This document shows positions 26,657 through 39,959 of a stretch of DNA of 64,000 nt, one piece after another. The notes under the pieces were generated by a model. It was not told where the DNA came from. It was given only the letters and a program-made list of their open reading frames with translations, and made no database searches. Origin of the DNA: Amblyornis subalaris (lineage: Eukaryota; Chordata; Aves; Passeriformes; Ptilonorhynchidae); the NCBI GenBank assembly GCA_018881555.1, contig JACAXG010000012.1, positions 620,001-684,000 on the forward strand, written 5' to 3'. A program made the position numbers and the translations under genes. Each line of letters starts with the position of its first letter. Positions within the stretch are counted from its first letter, which is position 1.

Positions 26657-28952
26657 GATACAAAACACACAGTTATTAGATTTAGTAACAAAATAGCTAT
26701 ATATGCCTCTATTGTCCTTTCTGCACATCTTTTTTCTTCACTTACTTACAGAAAATTGAATTCATTTACTAAGAGCTAGAACTAAAAGAATGCAAATGTC
26801 AGGCTTTTATAAGGCTGCAAAATACTTGTGTTTAACTCTGGCAAGTTTGTGTACAGAAAAAGTACCATGAATGGAAGAGTTCTGGACTGTACCATCTGTC
26901 TAATTTCATTTACGCTTCTGCCTCTATTTCACTCCTTCCTATAGACCATGTCATCTAATTAGCTTCCCTTTTACAAGTTTATTGAGACACATTTCTGTAG
27001 CCAGATAAAATGCTTATTTTATCTTTACTAACAAAACAAGAAGATATGCACAGAAGCAGATAACTCTTACTTTAAATCCTGTCCTAAAAGACATAAGCTA
27101 ATTCACTGCACTGATAAAACAAGATTGGTTTTAGATTCTCATACATGATAAAAATCCTCTCGATAATATTTCATATGCAGAACAAACCCAAATTAAAAAA
27201 ATAAATTACATTACATAGTTTGACACAGAAATACAATGGTTAAAACTGTATAAGCCTAAATAGGTCAGAACTTCCACTGACTTCCATATGAATCTGTGCA
27301 GTTCGTACTTTTGTCTCTGAAAATATACACCTATGCAAAATAAAGTATTTTTCAAAATGTTTTTTGATTCCCTAACTTTATTTTCATATGGTTGTGCTAA
27401 TTTTGTTTTTAAAAGACACTTCTAGAACATCAGAAAAATATGTCCAAAAATAAATTTATTCTGTTCTTGAACTCAATCAGTTACAATAAGTGCCATATTA
27501 ACGGATAACATTTTGCTTAGACCAAATCCCTTTTTCCTGTTAGAATGGCATTAGAGATATAATCTTAGATTTTGCTAATACATAAAGAGTTAAGCTAAGG
27601 GAAAGACAGTAATATATTATTGATTGCAAAATTAAAAAAAAAAGTTAAAAGATATTTTTTCATATTTTCATTAAGCCAATATAAGTCCTCTGGAATTCAT
27701 CTTTCTAGACAGCCAGCCTGTCTTCTATAATAACATCATTTTGCAGGAAGAATCATATGATGAACAACTAAAATACTGAAGTGAAAAGAGGTTAAGAAAG
27801 AGGTAGCCAATGTTTTGTGCTTCTATCAATTTATTTTTTTTCTCCAGGACTGAAAAACACTTCCCAAAACAAATTTAAATCTTTGTAGAGTAAAATATCT
27901 AGTGAAAAAAAACCCAAACAATCTTGCCAATGTAAAATAATACTATATACATGTATACATGTCACTTCTTCAAAGGCAAAGCAGGCAAGCTGACTAGGTG
28001 ACACATCTGGCACAATATCAGTATAGAAATAAAAAAAAAAACCAACAAAACAAATCAAATTCACCATTTAAGCTACATCTCAGCTTGAAAACTGCTGGCA
28101 GACATAAGCACTTTGTCTCTGAAGCTGATGAAGTGGGCTTCAAATACACATTGACAAGAAAAGCATGACATTATTAGGGACTCTATTGTTTCTTTTTNAT
28201 TGATAGCTCTTAAGTTTTGTTCTTAGCAAACCTGCCTTTGCAAAACTTTAGTTTTCTGAAAATGCATCTGCCTTCAAGACAACTTCGGGTCTTTAAAGAG
28301 GAACACATAATATCTGTCGTACAGATCAGTGTCTGCTCAGTTTAGTAAAAAAACAGGAGTCAGAGCATCATGAGCTAAAGCATTTGTTAGCAACTTTCAT
28401 AATGCACTAGTACTTCTATTTCAGTTACTCGGATCTTCCCAATGCAATGATTTGTCTGTTTTTGTAATTACAGATGACTGAATTTGCAAGTTCTAAAAAA
28501 GATAGCTTTAATTCTTTCATCCAAGAACTCTTGCCTAAACAGNACTGATAACCATTACAAGCATCACTCTAACATATTACTGTCACTTTTTTTGCTAGAA
28601 TGCCCCTAGGTATAGAAATAATACTTACTAATGATAAATGCAGAACAAAATTCAGGCCCATAAGGAGATATATAATTCATATGTTAGAATTTTCCTGCAT
28701 ATATGTGGACAATGTTGACAATCAATTCACAAAAGAAAGGAAGCTTAGAACCTAGAGAGTACATTTTCAAAGCTGAATACAGGAGGTACACACAATAATC
28801 CTATTAATGAATAATAGGATAAGTGTAGACACCACTTAGAACTGGCTTTCAAAAGGTTCCACATTTAGACTAAACTTAGGAAACAGAAAAAATTTTAAAA
28901 AATAAACACAAACCTTAGTAACATGTCATTCCTTCAGTGATTATTCCTTTCT
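26657..28952. other. AT-rich non-coding sequence, nothing recognised
   Basis: No gene, RNA or clear repeat. Several A-runs are present, for example near 27630 and 28030. Confidence 0.55.
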
Positions 28953-29041
28953 ATTCATTTACATACAACCAGCCAATTGCAGCCGTTAAGCATTATCTCT
29001 TCCCCCACCCTTCACCTTAAAAGAGACTATTCTATATCCCT
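28953..29041 (+). repeat. Diverged dispersed repeat, copy 2
   Basis: Partner of 24164-24260, about 4.8 kb downstream in the same orientation. It lacks the six-base insertion of copy 1. The best conserved parts are the first 17 bases and the 'ttcaccttaaaag' to 'atccct' end. Similarity ends abruptly on both sides, so the repeat was either this short or has decayed beyond recognition. Confidence 0.7.
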
Positions 29042-29945
29042 ATCTATTAATGTATAAGCTGCTCAACAGTACTTTTATGTNTTTGTTGGAATTACTGCTG
29101 CTGGAAAATGGTAATGCTAAGGCAGATTTTATTGTTTTGGCTACTAACATAGTAATGTTTCTGTCCTGCTGAATCTTCTGTTTCTTCTTTCCATGTTGTA
29201 AAAATCTATAAAAGATACAACACAGCATAACTGTGTCCTCTACATTAAAGACAGGTTAATGAAATGTAGAATCAGCATTTCTGTGACAGTGCCTGCACAT
29301 CTTCTGGTTGCCAAGCTACAAAATACATTCAAATTTTTGGGGTTGTCATATATGAAAACATCTTCTGCAGAAAATGTCCAAACAAACATCTGTGGATGAG
29401 AGGGTATTTTTGTTTACAGAACAGACACTACTTCATGAGGATCAAACTTATCCACTTCATCTCTCACTGGCAATCTAAAAAACTGTGCATGTTTAGTAGT
29501 TGCCTGAGGATTTGCCTTTCTTATCTCTTTGATCTTAACAAAAGGACCATAAAATGCATCAGGTGCAGGCAGCTTTCACAGTTACTACGCTAGACCATCT
29601 TATCAGGAAATAAATCAAAACCACAAGTTCATTCCACACAAGCTGCAAACCAGTTTCCATACAAAATTGATTTTGGCCCAAGTAAATTGACACCAAAGAA
29701 AGATAATGTTAACAAAAAAAAAATCAGCTATGCATCAGCTCAGATATAAACTAGCTGACATTCCTTCCAGGTGTCTTGCATATCCCTCTCACCCAGTAGA
29801 ATACTTCCAGGCTAAGATATGTTGAACTATTAACTGTTTTCACTTAGAAGAATATGCATCAGCAATATCTGATAAAGCATTTGAATCAAAGTAATGGTAG
29901 CAAAAGTTGGACATATGACTAATTCTCTTTTTATTTTATCTTGGA

Positions 29946-29990
29946 CCATGGTGAAATTGTACTATGGTGAAAAGTACTATGGTGAAATTA
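29946..29990 (+). repeat. Three-copy 15 bp tandem repeat
   Basis: Units of the form 'ctatggtgaaa' plus 'ttgta', 'agta' or 'tta' occur three times in a row, at 29946-29961, 29962-29976 and 29977-29990. The units are nearly identical, so the expansion is recent relative to the surrounding old repeats. Confidence 0.85.
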
Positions 29991-30532
29991 ATTGCACAGG
30001 ATTACTGCTGCTGTTAACTTTCAGCAAATAATGAGCATTTTTTACCACCACCAGTAAATATTCCAAAATCCAAACACAAGGAAAACCAACTATTTCCTTA
30101 CATACATAATAAAAATCCTATTTANAGAAAAATTCTAGAAAAAAACAAAAGAGAGAAAATTGCACATGTCTATTTTTATTCCTGTAAAGCTACCAAAAAA
30201 TGGTCTAACAGAACTTGTATCTTCTAGTTTATTCCATAATTTTCTATGCATTGTAAAGGCACAAGACCATCACTTATGAATATTCATGACAGGTATGCAG
30301 TGCTCCCTAATTACAGTGTTCTCAAAGTCTCCTACTATCTAAGCTCAAAGCTGAAGTCTGAAGCCTCAGTAGTTTGGGCAGTGCAAGACAACGAACCTGA
30401 AACACAAATATAAACTGAGTTTGGATTAATACCTGCCCAATTACACAACAATTTTTGTGAAATACCATCAAAAGATATATCCTCCCCCAGAATATCATTA
30501 AATGCTCCAGGAAATTGAAAAGTGTCTCATTT

Positions 30533-30568
30533 AAAAAAAAAAAAAGAAAAAAAAAAAGAAAAAAAAAA
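30533..30568 (+). repeat. A-rich tract with G interruptions
   Basis: About 36 bases of A interrupted by two G. It could be the residue of a poly(A) microsatellite. No retrocopy is recognisable on its left side. Confidence 0.85.
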
Positions 30569-33500
30569 GTTTGACAATTCCATTTTAATTCTGTGTCCAT
30601 CTGGTGTAGTTCTGAATGCATAGCGTTATCTAGAGCATCTTGGGATGAAATAACCAAAGGACAGAACAATAACAAACTCATGGAGCTGCCCAAGCAGAAC
30701 CCTGCCTCAAACTCCCACCAAGGCAGCAAACGTTGTACAGGGGCCCACGATGGGCATTACCATTCACCAATTATACCCTCAGTTTCAAGCTCCCTTTAAT
30801 TAATATATAAGTAATATGCAGTGCCCAAACCTTGCTTATTCCCAGTTTGCCATGAGAGTTACATTGTTTCAATCACTATTCAAAGCACTGAAGCTACCAA
30901 ATTGGTACTTCAGACCATATGAGCCCTTCTTGCCATTATATGGAAATGGCTTAAACTCATATCCCAGGTCTAATATTCCTGAAGAAGAAAACAGAATCTG
31001 ACATATTAGCTTTAAAGGGAGTGACTATAACTACAGAAGTAAAATTCCATCAGGGTGTGATAGACAAGGAAGGAAAACATTTCCCACTACAGTGACTGAA
31101 CATGCTGAAGGTGGTGCTAAGACACCTTCATGAGCAGTGGGATTAGGAATGGGAAGCATTTAACATCTTTCATCTGTCTTGACTTGCCTGATTACCTTGT
31201 TATAATATTTTTTGTTTGCTACATTCTAATAATTTCAAACTTACAATGCTATTTCATGTCTCCATAGAGCCAAAATTCCTGTTTTGAACAGATTATTATT
31301 TGTTCAGAAAGGTGTTGGAAACTTTAAGGTCTGCACAGGCTCCTTCACCTAAAAAGTTGGGTTAGTATCACACAAGTCACTAATGGAACAGTGACTCAGA
31401 ACAAAAGTGTTGATTAAAAATAGCTTGTGGTTGACCATAANGCATATAGGTCCTACCTCAGGGTAGCTTCTGGCAGATGCTTGGTCATGCTTACTGGAAA
31501 AGTTTTAATTTTTTTTTATATTTAGGAATATTTCTATTTTGCAAACAGACTAGGAAACAAGATGAAGGGAATTTCTTTGTAAATCTAAAGGAACATAAAA
31601 AAACTAGAATTGTTGTAGAATGCATTCAGAGGAATGTAACACTAGTTAAATGCACACTGCTCAATACCTGCAAGGATATAATCATCTTTTCATTTACTTC
31701 AGAACTATGTCAACATTAGGTTTCATTTTACTGCACATGTATGCAGTTAAAAATGTAAGTCTTTGTACACATTATTAGAAAAAAGGTCTCTTTTCATTCT
31801 ATATGTAGTATCAAGGTATTGATTTGAAAGCTCTGTTTGTCTAAAGAAGCCACCTGGAGCCTTATATTGTCAGTATAATGCCATCACATAGCACATTTAT
31901 TGTACCTCTAGCTACATATTAGTGCATAAGTAGCTCATGCAAATCAATGGTTCCAAGGATCAAACTTTGCCCACTGCATGTTAGGATTATGTCAGTCAAG
32001 GTGCTAAGAATCAGCCATTATACATCTATTCTAAAATGTAAACCACGCAGAACTTCAACTTTCCGTGTGTATTTCAGGAGGAACATAGCATTCAGAAGAA
32101 TTAAGCAATAAGGCAAGAAGCACCAAGACAAGAGTGACTGGATGTTTAGGCTAGTCAATGGGCTGTAATTTTTGAGCATTTCCTACTTTTATCAGTTATC
32201 AAGTTTGTCTAAATGCACACAGATTAGAAATTTCATTACCAAAAACTCTGCTTCAGTGCACAACAAAGACATTTGCTTCTCTATCAAAGAATGCAGAAGC
32301 TATTTGAAAGAGACTTTTAGTTGAGTTAGCAAACATGACAAAGGCATGGTGAGGTTAGAGGGTAGCTGGTCAAGACTAACTTCGTGTAACAGGATGGATT
32401 CAAAGGTCTGAATAAACGGATGCAGAGGCAGTATTTTCTGGTGACTAGTTAATGGTCTTATCTTTCTATACCCAATCTTAATATATACCCACATATCTTT
32501 ATTTTTAATGCTTACAAAATATTTATAAAATCAGTTTGGCATTTTCCTAGTGCAGATATTTCAGCACTGATTCAGTGTTCCCCAAATTTGTCACCTCTGT
32601 TGTTTTCTATAGAACAATTGATGGACAGAATCCTCAGAATCTTAGTAATCCTATTACTAACAAAACTGTAGCCTTCATAGGTTCTTAGTATTTTATAATC
32701 CCATTCAGGTATATAACTGCTGATTAGTTGACTGTAAGGAAATTATGGAATGACAGATCCTTTTACAGATAATAAGAATGAATAATCTCTGAATAAGAGA
32801 TTTGTGACACACTCAGACTTTGTATTTAGTAACACTTAGCCTAAAAATAATCAAAAAAATATTAATCCATGCCTAAATGTCATTGGGAATGTCAGAGAAG
32901 CCTTTGTACAGCAAAAGCACAATCTAACTGATATACCTAAAATCACCGGCAGAGTTAAAAAAAACCCACAAAAGTATATTTTTCATCTTCCTGTGAAAGC
33001 ACCAGCACATTTAAAACCAACACTCATAACAGTAAATCAAAATCTCAGTAATGCTTGTTGAAACTGGCTTTCAAGATAGAGGATGAACAAAAAGACCTTT
33101 TAAAATAAGTTTTAGGGAATATATAAATTGTCTGAACACTGCCACGGACAATCAGTTTTAACAGCATATGTCGAATAGCCTAGTACAGTTACTTGCCGTT
33201 CTGGGAGCCTGCCAAAGAAAGATATCCATCCAGAAATTATGAGGGGGAAAAAAACTCAAGAGAAAATGGGTAACAACACATAACTTACATACATCTCTAG
33301 CTATTCTGAAGCTTTTCGTTCAGCATCCATCATCATAAAATCAGTGTTCCTGACGCTTCTTCATTTTAATTGAGAAATACTTTTTTTAAAAAGCCTGGAA
33401 TCCCCTATTGACAAACTGTACAGTAACACATATAAGATTTATCCCACTGTGCAACTTTCCCGAGGAGCAGCTGAGAATTATTAATGACATAAGCATCACT

Positions 33501-33840
33501 GAACCATTGAATGATATAAGACCACCGAAGTTTTGCAAATAGAGAAGAGCAGAGGCCATAAACCAAATCAGCAGGAAACCTTACAGCACAATTAATACCT
33601 CCTAGAATATATTCCTGTTTTAGCTTCTAGGAAATGTTTCACTGGAAGATAATATTTATTAAAGCAGCAGCTATCTCCCTTTTTCAGATTAATATTTCTG
33701 ACAGACACTGGCAAGTCTGGTTACCAAGGGTTCAGTTTACTGTTTAATAAAGAGCTTTGGTGAGACCAGCTTGAGCAGTACCNACCTGGATTCTTTCTGG
33801 ATAAAGCTGTGTCTGCCCTGAGAAAGCCTGGCATGGGTGT

Positions 33841-34260
33841 GTGCTAACGAGCAGGGTTCCGGTCCCGCCCCTAAGAGAAAAGCTCCGATACCTAACAACA
33901 GCAGGCCGCGACGCCATTTCAGATGCTCAGCCCGGAGCCCAAGAACCTGGCATGTGGCTTCCATACGGCTCAGCTGTAATTGCACTCACAAGCCGGTCCC
34001 TTCTCGTCCTACTCCCACACCTTCGGTGCTCCTCACACCACGAACTACAGCCTTATGGCTTTTCACCTGAGGCAGCACCGTGGGGAGCCGGCTCCTGAGG
34101 GCGAGGGCAGTGCCCGGCCAGAGGCCAGAGGAGGCCCCAGGCACAGCAGCGCTCTGTGGCCAGCAGCTCGGGCACGCTCGTAGCCGGGCCTGCCCTCCTG
34201 GCCTCCACCATCAGTGCTCTGCCCTGACCCAACAGCTCATCCGGCGCCTCAGCCTGGGAA
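33841..34260. promoter_or_regulatory. CpG-island-like GC-rich block
   Basis: By hand count 268 of 420 bases are G or C (about 64 percent), with 24 CpG dinucleotides, an observed/expected ratio near 0.57. That is just below the usual 0.6 cut-off but far above the AT-rich, CpG-poor flanks. Such blocks in birds mark promoters or first exons, unmethylated regulatory DNA, or occasionally GC-rich transposons. Overlapping plus-strand frames are open here (33837-34070, 33841-34098, 33980-34183 and 34080-34376), but GC-rich DNA has few stops and no frame shows a known domain. No canonical TATA box or splice donor stands out. Promoter function is inference only. Confidence 0.45.
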
Positions 34261-37200
34261 TTACGCTTGGTCCAGAAGTGTGCTTTTGCTTTTCCAAAGT
34301 GGAAAGCATCGGTGTGACACTAAATCCAGGCCTGTCCCCAATATCACATGATCACAGTGCCCATCTGGCAAGTTAAAGCTCTTGTACTCCCCAGAGAGAT
34401 TTATGGATCTGGAAGAAAGTGAGGACGAGTTTTGTAACCTATGAGCTCTGTCATCTAAGACCAGAGAGCTCTAATTTTTACTTTCAGGACTATTTATTTC
34501 TTTCATATTTAGAATAGAAAAGATCAGATGAATACCTTAACTTGGAAAGGCTCAAACATAGAACAGCTATGAGATCTGCAGCTTTCCTTTGGGGCAGTGT
34601 CTCCTACTTTACCAGTCTGAGACACACCCGTGACCTCCACTGTGAAGCACTGAATTCAGTGCACGAGCCTGATGGTGGCAATTTGGGAAGCCACACTGCA
34701 CAGCAATAGACTGAAGCTTTCTTTATTTTGTAGCTGACTGCACCCCTTTACCGAACCTACCTGTTCATCAAAGTTAGGACTGCAACTAAAGCTGAGACTG
34801 AAGAATCCTTTGAGATTCTCAGAAAAAGAGAATTTATCAAGGAATTTTAAAATTTATTTTGATGTATTGTGTAACAGAAATCAGCCTGCCTCTCACTGAA
34901 CCTAAACATTTAGGACTCTCTTCTTCCTTGTCTTCCTTGGCTTTTTTGATGGACTTTTTTTCTTCTTTTTAATTTATGTCTACAGTGCAACATTTCCAGG
35001 AACAACGGCACATGAAATTCTAAACTTCTACTTCCTTTAACATAATTCTTCACTACTAGTATGCTAACCTGTGTTTTTCTATTAGACCTGAACACGCTAA
35101 TTTCCTTTACACAAATCTTTTCACATTTTCTAGTAGTCAGTGGCGGCAGTCATCTAAAGAGTGCATTGTAAATGTCTGCAACAGTAGGAAAGGCTTTGCC
35201 AGCAAAACACATACAGGGATACTGAAGTGTCACTTAAAAATAACATTAGTTTCTGGGCAGATGTGAAAGAGCTTACCTTCATATTAGTCCATGTAAGCCT
35301 ACATAATCTCCTAACAATCCGCAATCTAAAATACATGCTTTGTGCATCACTGCGTACTCATTTGACAAAAAGTTTGATAACATGCTTTGGTTTGCTATGG
35401 ATGACTGAAATTCCGAAGCAACTGTGTGCTACAACAAGCTCACAGAAATGTACAATTTATGGCGAGATTTGACAAGTGCTCTGTACTTACCTGAGAGCTT
35501 TTATTGCAGAGGGGATATCAGCATGGTGAATATGAGTGGTAAAATGCCTGCTGATTTTAATAAAATCTAAGTTGTAGAAATGATGGATGCATAGAGTCTC
35601 CAACCCTTACTAAGTACCAGCCCCTCCAGGCACTGTCATTTCCCAGTATTCTCTGCACTTCCAGTTGTAAGAGACCCATAAAGTGAACAGTTTATATTTT
35701 ATTTTTCATAAATTACGCCTTCACCAGTCCAGTTACTCAAGTCTACATTAATTCAGCTCTGTTTTTATGTAGCAGAGGGTTCAATGGGACTGACTTCTCA
35801 GTCTGCCTAATATCTCCCCTTAAACCAAAGGTTCATTTATAAATGTCCAGTATCACAACCTTTAGATGTCAAGCAGACTGAANAGAGGCACACCTCTCTA
35901 GAGAAGTGGTAAAACATCTCAAGAAATGAAAGAAATTACTGTGACCTTCCAGGGAATAGCAGACATTTTCCATCCGTTCAAACTACTAAGGTTGCTATTT
36001 ATAGAAGCTACCTTGATGTTAAGGGGTTTTCAAGGCTGATACAGTCTGGTTTAGCAGAAGGATGTGCACTTTATGCAGAGCTTGGAAGCTGGAATGAATC
36101 AAAGCTTCACAATTTATATTTAACAGAACAATGACAGTTTGCAATATTAAAATTTAAAAATAAAAATCTTAAAATCACATTAGTTTCTACAAACAATACC
36201 AAAAAGCACAGTTCTGGCAAAATCATAGACATCTCTATGTTACCTCTGCATCTCTTATTCTCCCTGCCTAGCATAAATAGTATGAAATACAAAATACCTG
36301 GCTGAATGCAGAAATATTTCCTTTTTGCCATGACTTTCCAGTGTTAAAGCTNAATGTAAAACATTTCGTTACTTAAACATCTACTTTAGGCTTCAAAAAC
36401 CAGTGCATTTAAAATAAACTTTTGGTGAAAGCTTTATTCCATATCTCAGCAGTAACAAAGTCTATTACAATAACATGCATGAGATCTAGAGGTTCAGCAG
36501 AAAGATGAGTGTATCTTTTATATCCACAGCAGGGAGATAGCTATTTCATCTCCTGTCAGGATGATTTATTCAATAAATGGAGAAAATATANATTTTAAAA
36601 TGCACTGCTTTTTTTTCCCCTGTGTCTCAAGAAACAGAAGAAATCTTAGGAAATTAAGAAAATTAACTCCACCATAGATATTACAACATCAGGCATTTTG
36701 GAACAACAAACTCAACCTCTTGAAAAAAGAATATTGCAAAACCTTCCATACATTGGGTGGTTAAATCAAGAAATTCTGTCTTTTCTNTTCCCTACGGCTC
36801 TGTGCTGCTTCCCCCATCTTTTTTTTTTAATCCATCTTCCTTTTACAGAGAAGTTTATGAATATATAGAAGTTTATATATCTTCTATATATATAAGTTTA
36901 TCTATACTGCATGTATAGATAAGTATTCATGCAGTTTATATCCAAAGACAAACGCAATCTTTTTTTGGTACATTAATTACGAGAAAAAATTATCTACTGG
37001 GAATTTTAAAAGCTGAAGTTTAAGCAGAAGGGGTTTGAAAGCATGAAGAACCAGATACAAAGAAGGAAAAAAAGCTAAAAAAAGAATCAGGTCATTCTCT
37101 GCATTATGTTTTCTCATAAGCCATAGTGAACAGTACAAGCAGTACAAGTACTAGAAAAGGGACTATCTCTAAGGGTTGACAATCTCCTCTATGAGTTCAG

Positions 37201-39895
37201 AGCCAAAATTTTTGGGTTTCATTCCCATCTGACATTTTATCTGAATCACTTTCTCAATCTCTTGAGTATACTTTCCTAAATTATAACAGGAAAAGTGGGA
37301 GTAGGGTAAAATTTAGCATGAAATCTTACATTTTCCCTAGAAAGTTTGGTGGTCTTAATTTCAGAAAATGCAATTGCAGCAGGAAAGGAACAGTAGAGAA
37401 AAATGGAGCTCAGTTTCTGCCAGCTTTATAAAGCCAACAGTACTGTGGTGGTGACTTGTACTGACGCTATGAATACTTCCAGGAAGTTCTCATTCACTGT
37501 AAATTTTTGCTGCAATACTGGAACACAGCAAACAACAGTGTCAGGAGAGGTCACAGTAACTACACACTCTCTAATGAAGTTTTGTTTCACAGTATAAAAC
37601 CAGAAAATCCAGGAAAGCAAAACTCACATAAAAGGCTATGATCACTAACTCTTATGTTTGTACCTTCTGAATTGTATTTTTTAAAGAAAGAGACTTTGAC
37701 AGCATCAGGAAAAATGGCACTGTAGTGAAATCCATAACACAAACTGTGCGCAAATGTCATGACAAGATAGAACAGAGCCTTGCAACAAAGGAAAGTGACC
37801 ACACACAGTGATAGCTTGTGAGGATGAAGCAAGCAACACTAAGAACAAAGAACAATGAAACCATAAAATTATCCTGTTTTCTCATCCAAATTTCTCAACA
37901 GCTTCATTCAAAACCCCTTCTAATAAGCTGGTAATTAGGAACATTTTAATTATACCATTTAAGATGAAGGCAACCATGATAATAAGATTCACAAGGCCAT
38001 GCTTAGACGACGTAGGTTCTGTTAACATGGGTTGTATTTACTCGCTGATTTTGAACAGAACTTTTTTGCCATTACCCTCAACCAACNTGGATTTAAGATC
38101 TCTATAATCACATTTAGCAAGGCACTGTGTGCAAAGTAATAAAAGCAGTTATTCAGTAGGGTTTACAAGGCATACAGGGTCACATCTGGTTGACTCTTTT
38201 TTTATTTGGTGTTTAGGTCAACTTTATAGAGCTACGCATAAGTATATTTAAATGCATATTCTCTACATTGTTTGAAAGGCCAGCATATGTCCTCAATTTT
38301 CCTCTCTCTAATGTATATGTGTCTCATAATCTATGCCTGATGTTTCTATGAAGATGAATAGATGCATGAATTCACTTATCTTCCATCAGCTGTATTTATT
38401 CATGGTCATCAAATAAGAGGTTTCTAATCCCTACAATTCACAGCACAGCACTCTTCTTCCATTATCATTTATTATTACAGGTAGGCAATGAACACCCATG
38501 TTTAGATATTGAGCTTAGGCATGATTCTTTAAGTTATAAATACATTCTGGGGAGCTGTTAGAAGGAAATCAGAAAGGTGCATTACCCAATAAAGTGAGAT
38601 CATAAAATGATACACTTCGGTCACTTCAAAGAAATTAATATATTTCCCCAGACTCCTTTTGTAAAATCTCAAGCATCCAAATAAATGACCTGTGAAATAA
38701 ACCTCTATCTAAATTAGTCTATAACCTTCAAGTCTTTCCCCCACCAAAATCTTTCAAGTCTTTAACATGACCACATTCCTCTCATAAAGCAATCTCTAAG
38801 TTTCATAAGTTTACTCTTCAAGGAACATATCACAAAGGAACAGTACAATTTCCCCTCTATTTACTTTAGGTTTAGGGAAAACATCACAGGAACATCCAAA
38901 GCACCATTAGACTGTGGAGAACTGGTTACCATTGCAAAATGCAGCAAGTCTGATACTGCAAACATCCTCTCAAGACATGNTTCTCCTACCCATTGTGTAA
39001 CTACTGAGTTGGCTTATCCCCAAATTTATCAGAAGCTATATCAGAAGCTGCAACTGCAATCAGTATCCATAATAATTTGCACCACTAAAGGCTCTGGTGT
39101 ATAGTGTTCAGTGTGGAAAACATGAAGTGGAAGAAAGCACCACTTGTACACTATTTCTCATATGCCATTTCTTTATAACACCACATACTGTTATTCCAGT
39201 TATACATTTAACTACTCATAAAAAATTCTTCTGTAGTTTACATGGATAGGAATCCACACGGTGCTGGAATATGTAACTTAAATAGCAGTATTTTAGTTTT
39301 GTACCACAGACACAAGTCACTTGCTAATTGGATCCTTACATTTGGACATCAGCTTTTAATCTCATGCCTCGTTGCCCAGGAAACAGTTGCATTTGTTCTG
39401 GGCTTTCTAATCATGATATGTATCTCTGATAGTGTAATAGTCATTCAAACTCACCTGATGCTTAAGATTTTCCCATTTGAAGTGGGGACTGAGGACATGA
39501 AAGGGATTTTGTTCATGAAGTGTCCTTCTCCTCACGGTGTCCTTTAGATGACNTTCACAGAAAAGGTAGGACGTCAGTGACCCCTGTGTCCCATGACTCC
39601 AAGTGAAACAGGTATAATACAGATAAGCAAATCTACACGAGTGGATAATAAAAAAAAGAAAGTTAACTTCCCTAAATTTGTGCACAGTAAATAAATATTT
39701 AATGAAATATTTATGCAAGAATCAGACATTTCTAAAATGGATTGGTTTAAAAAACACAGGGTAAAATTCCATAAGCAAAGATAGCTGTAGGTCCACAATA
39801 AGTCAGCACAGTTCCAGATCAAAATTGTCCCAGCAAATCCAAACCAATTTCAAGCTGTTGTCAAACATCAATGCAAGATCCACTGATACGAAAAA
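34261..39895. other. AT-rich non-coding sequence, nothing recognised
   Basis: No gene or clear interspersed repeat. A T-run lies near 36821-36829. An AT-rich hairpin zone is listed separately. Confidence 0.55.
36898..36922. repeat. Perfect 10-bp-stem inverted repeat
   Basis: 'ttatctatac' and 'gtatagataa' are perfect reverse complements around the five-base spacer tgcat. Just upstream (about 36865-36887) is a second, weaker inverted repeat, 'atagaag' with 'cttctat'. The zone is almost pure AT, so it may be a by-product of TA-repeat decay. Confidence 0.8.
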
Positions 39896-39940
39896 AAAAG
39901 ACCCCACCTTTTTATCTCAAAAGACCCCGCCTTTTTATCT
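39896..39940 (+). repeat. Two-copy 22-23 bp tandem repeat
   Basis: 'agaccccacctttttatct' and 'agaccccgcctttttatct' are adjacent, separated by 'caaa', and differ at a single base (A against G at the CpG position). The near-identity suggests a recent duplication, or a CpG-to-CpA change in one copy. Confidence 0.9.
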
Positions 39941-39959
39941 GAAATAACAGTTATTTCAG
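39939..39959. repeat. Perfect near-palindrome
   Basis: 'ctgaaataac', one A, then 'gttatttcag': a perfect 10-bp inverted repeat with a single-base centre, immediately following the tandem repeat and sharing its last two bases. Confidence 0.9.

Larger units (their letters stand above)
29042..33840. other. AT-rich non-coding sequence with minor tandem repeats
   Basis: Apart from the small repeats listed separately, nothing is recognised. The 135-codon minus-strand frame at 30322-30729 is open largely because it crosses the A-rich tract at 30533-30568, which reads as a run of phenylalanine with leucine. Confidence 0.55.

Noticed and set aside
30322..30729. 135-codon minus-strand frame
   Set aside because: Kept open by an A-rich tract that translates as a phenylalanine/leucine run. 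No other protein-like feature.
33837..34376. Several overlapping plus-strand frames in the CpG-rich block as a possible coding exon
   Set aside because: All frames are open because of high GC. None shows a domain or clear splice signals. The block is reported as regulatory-like instead.
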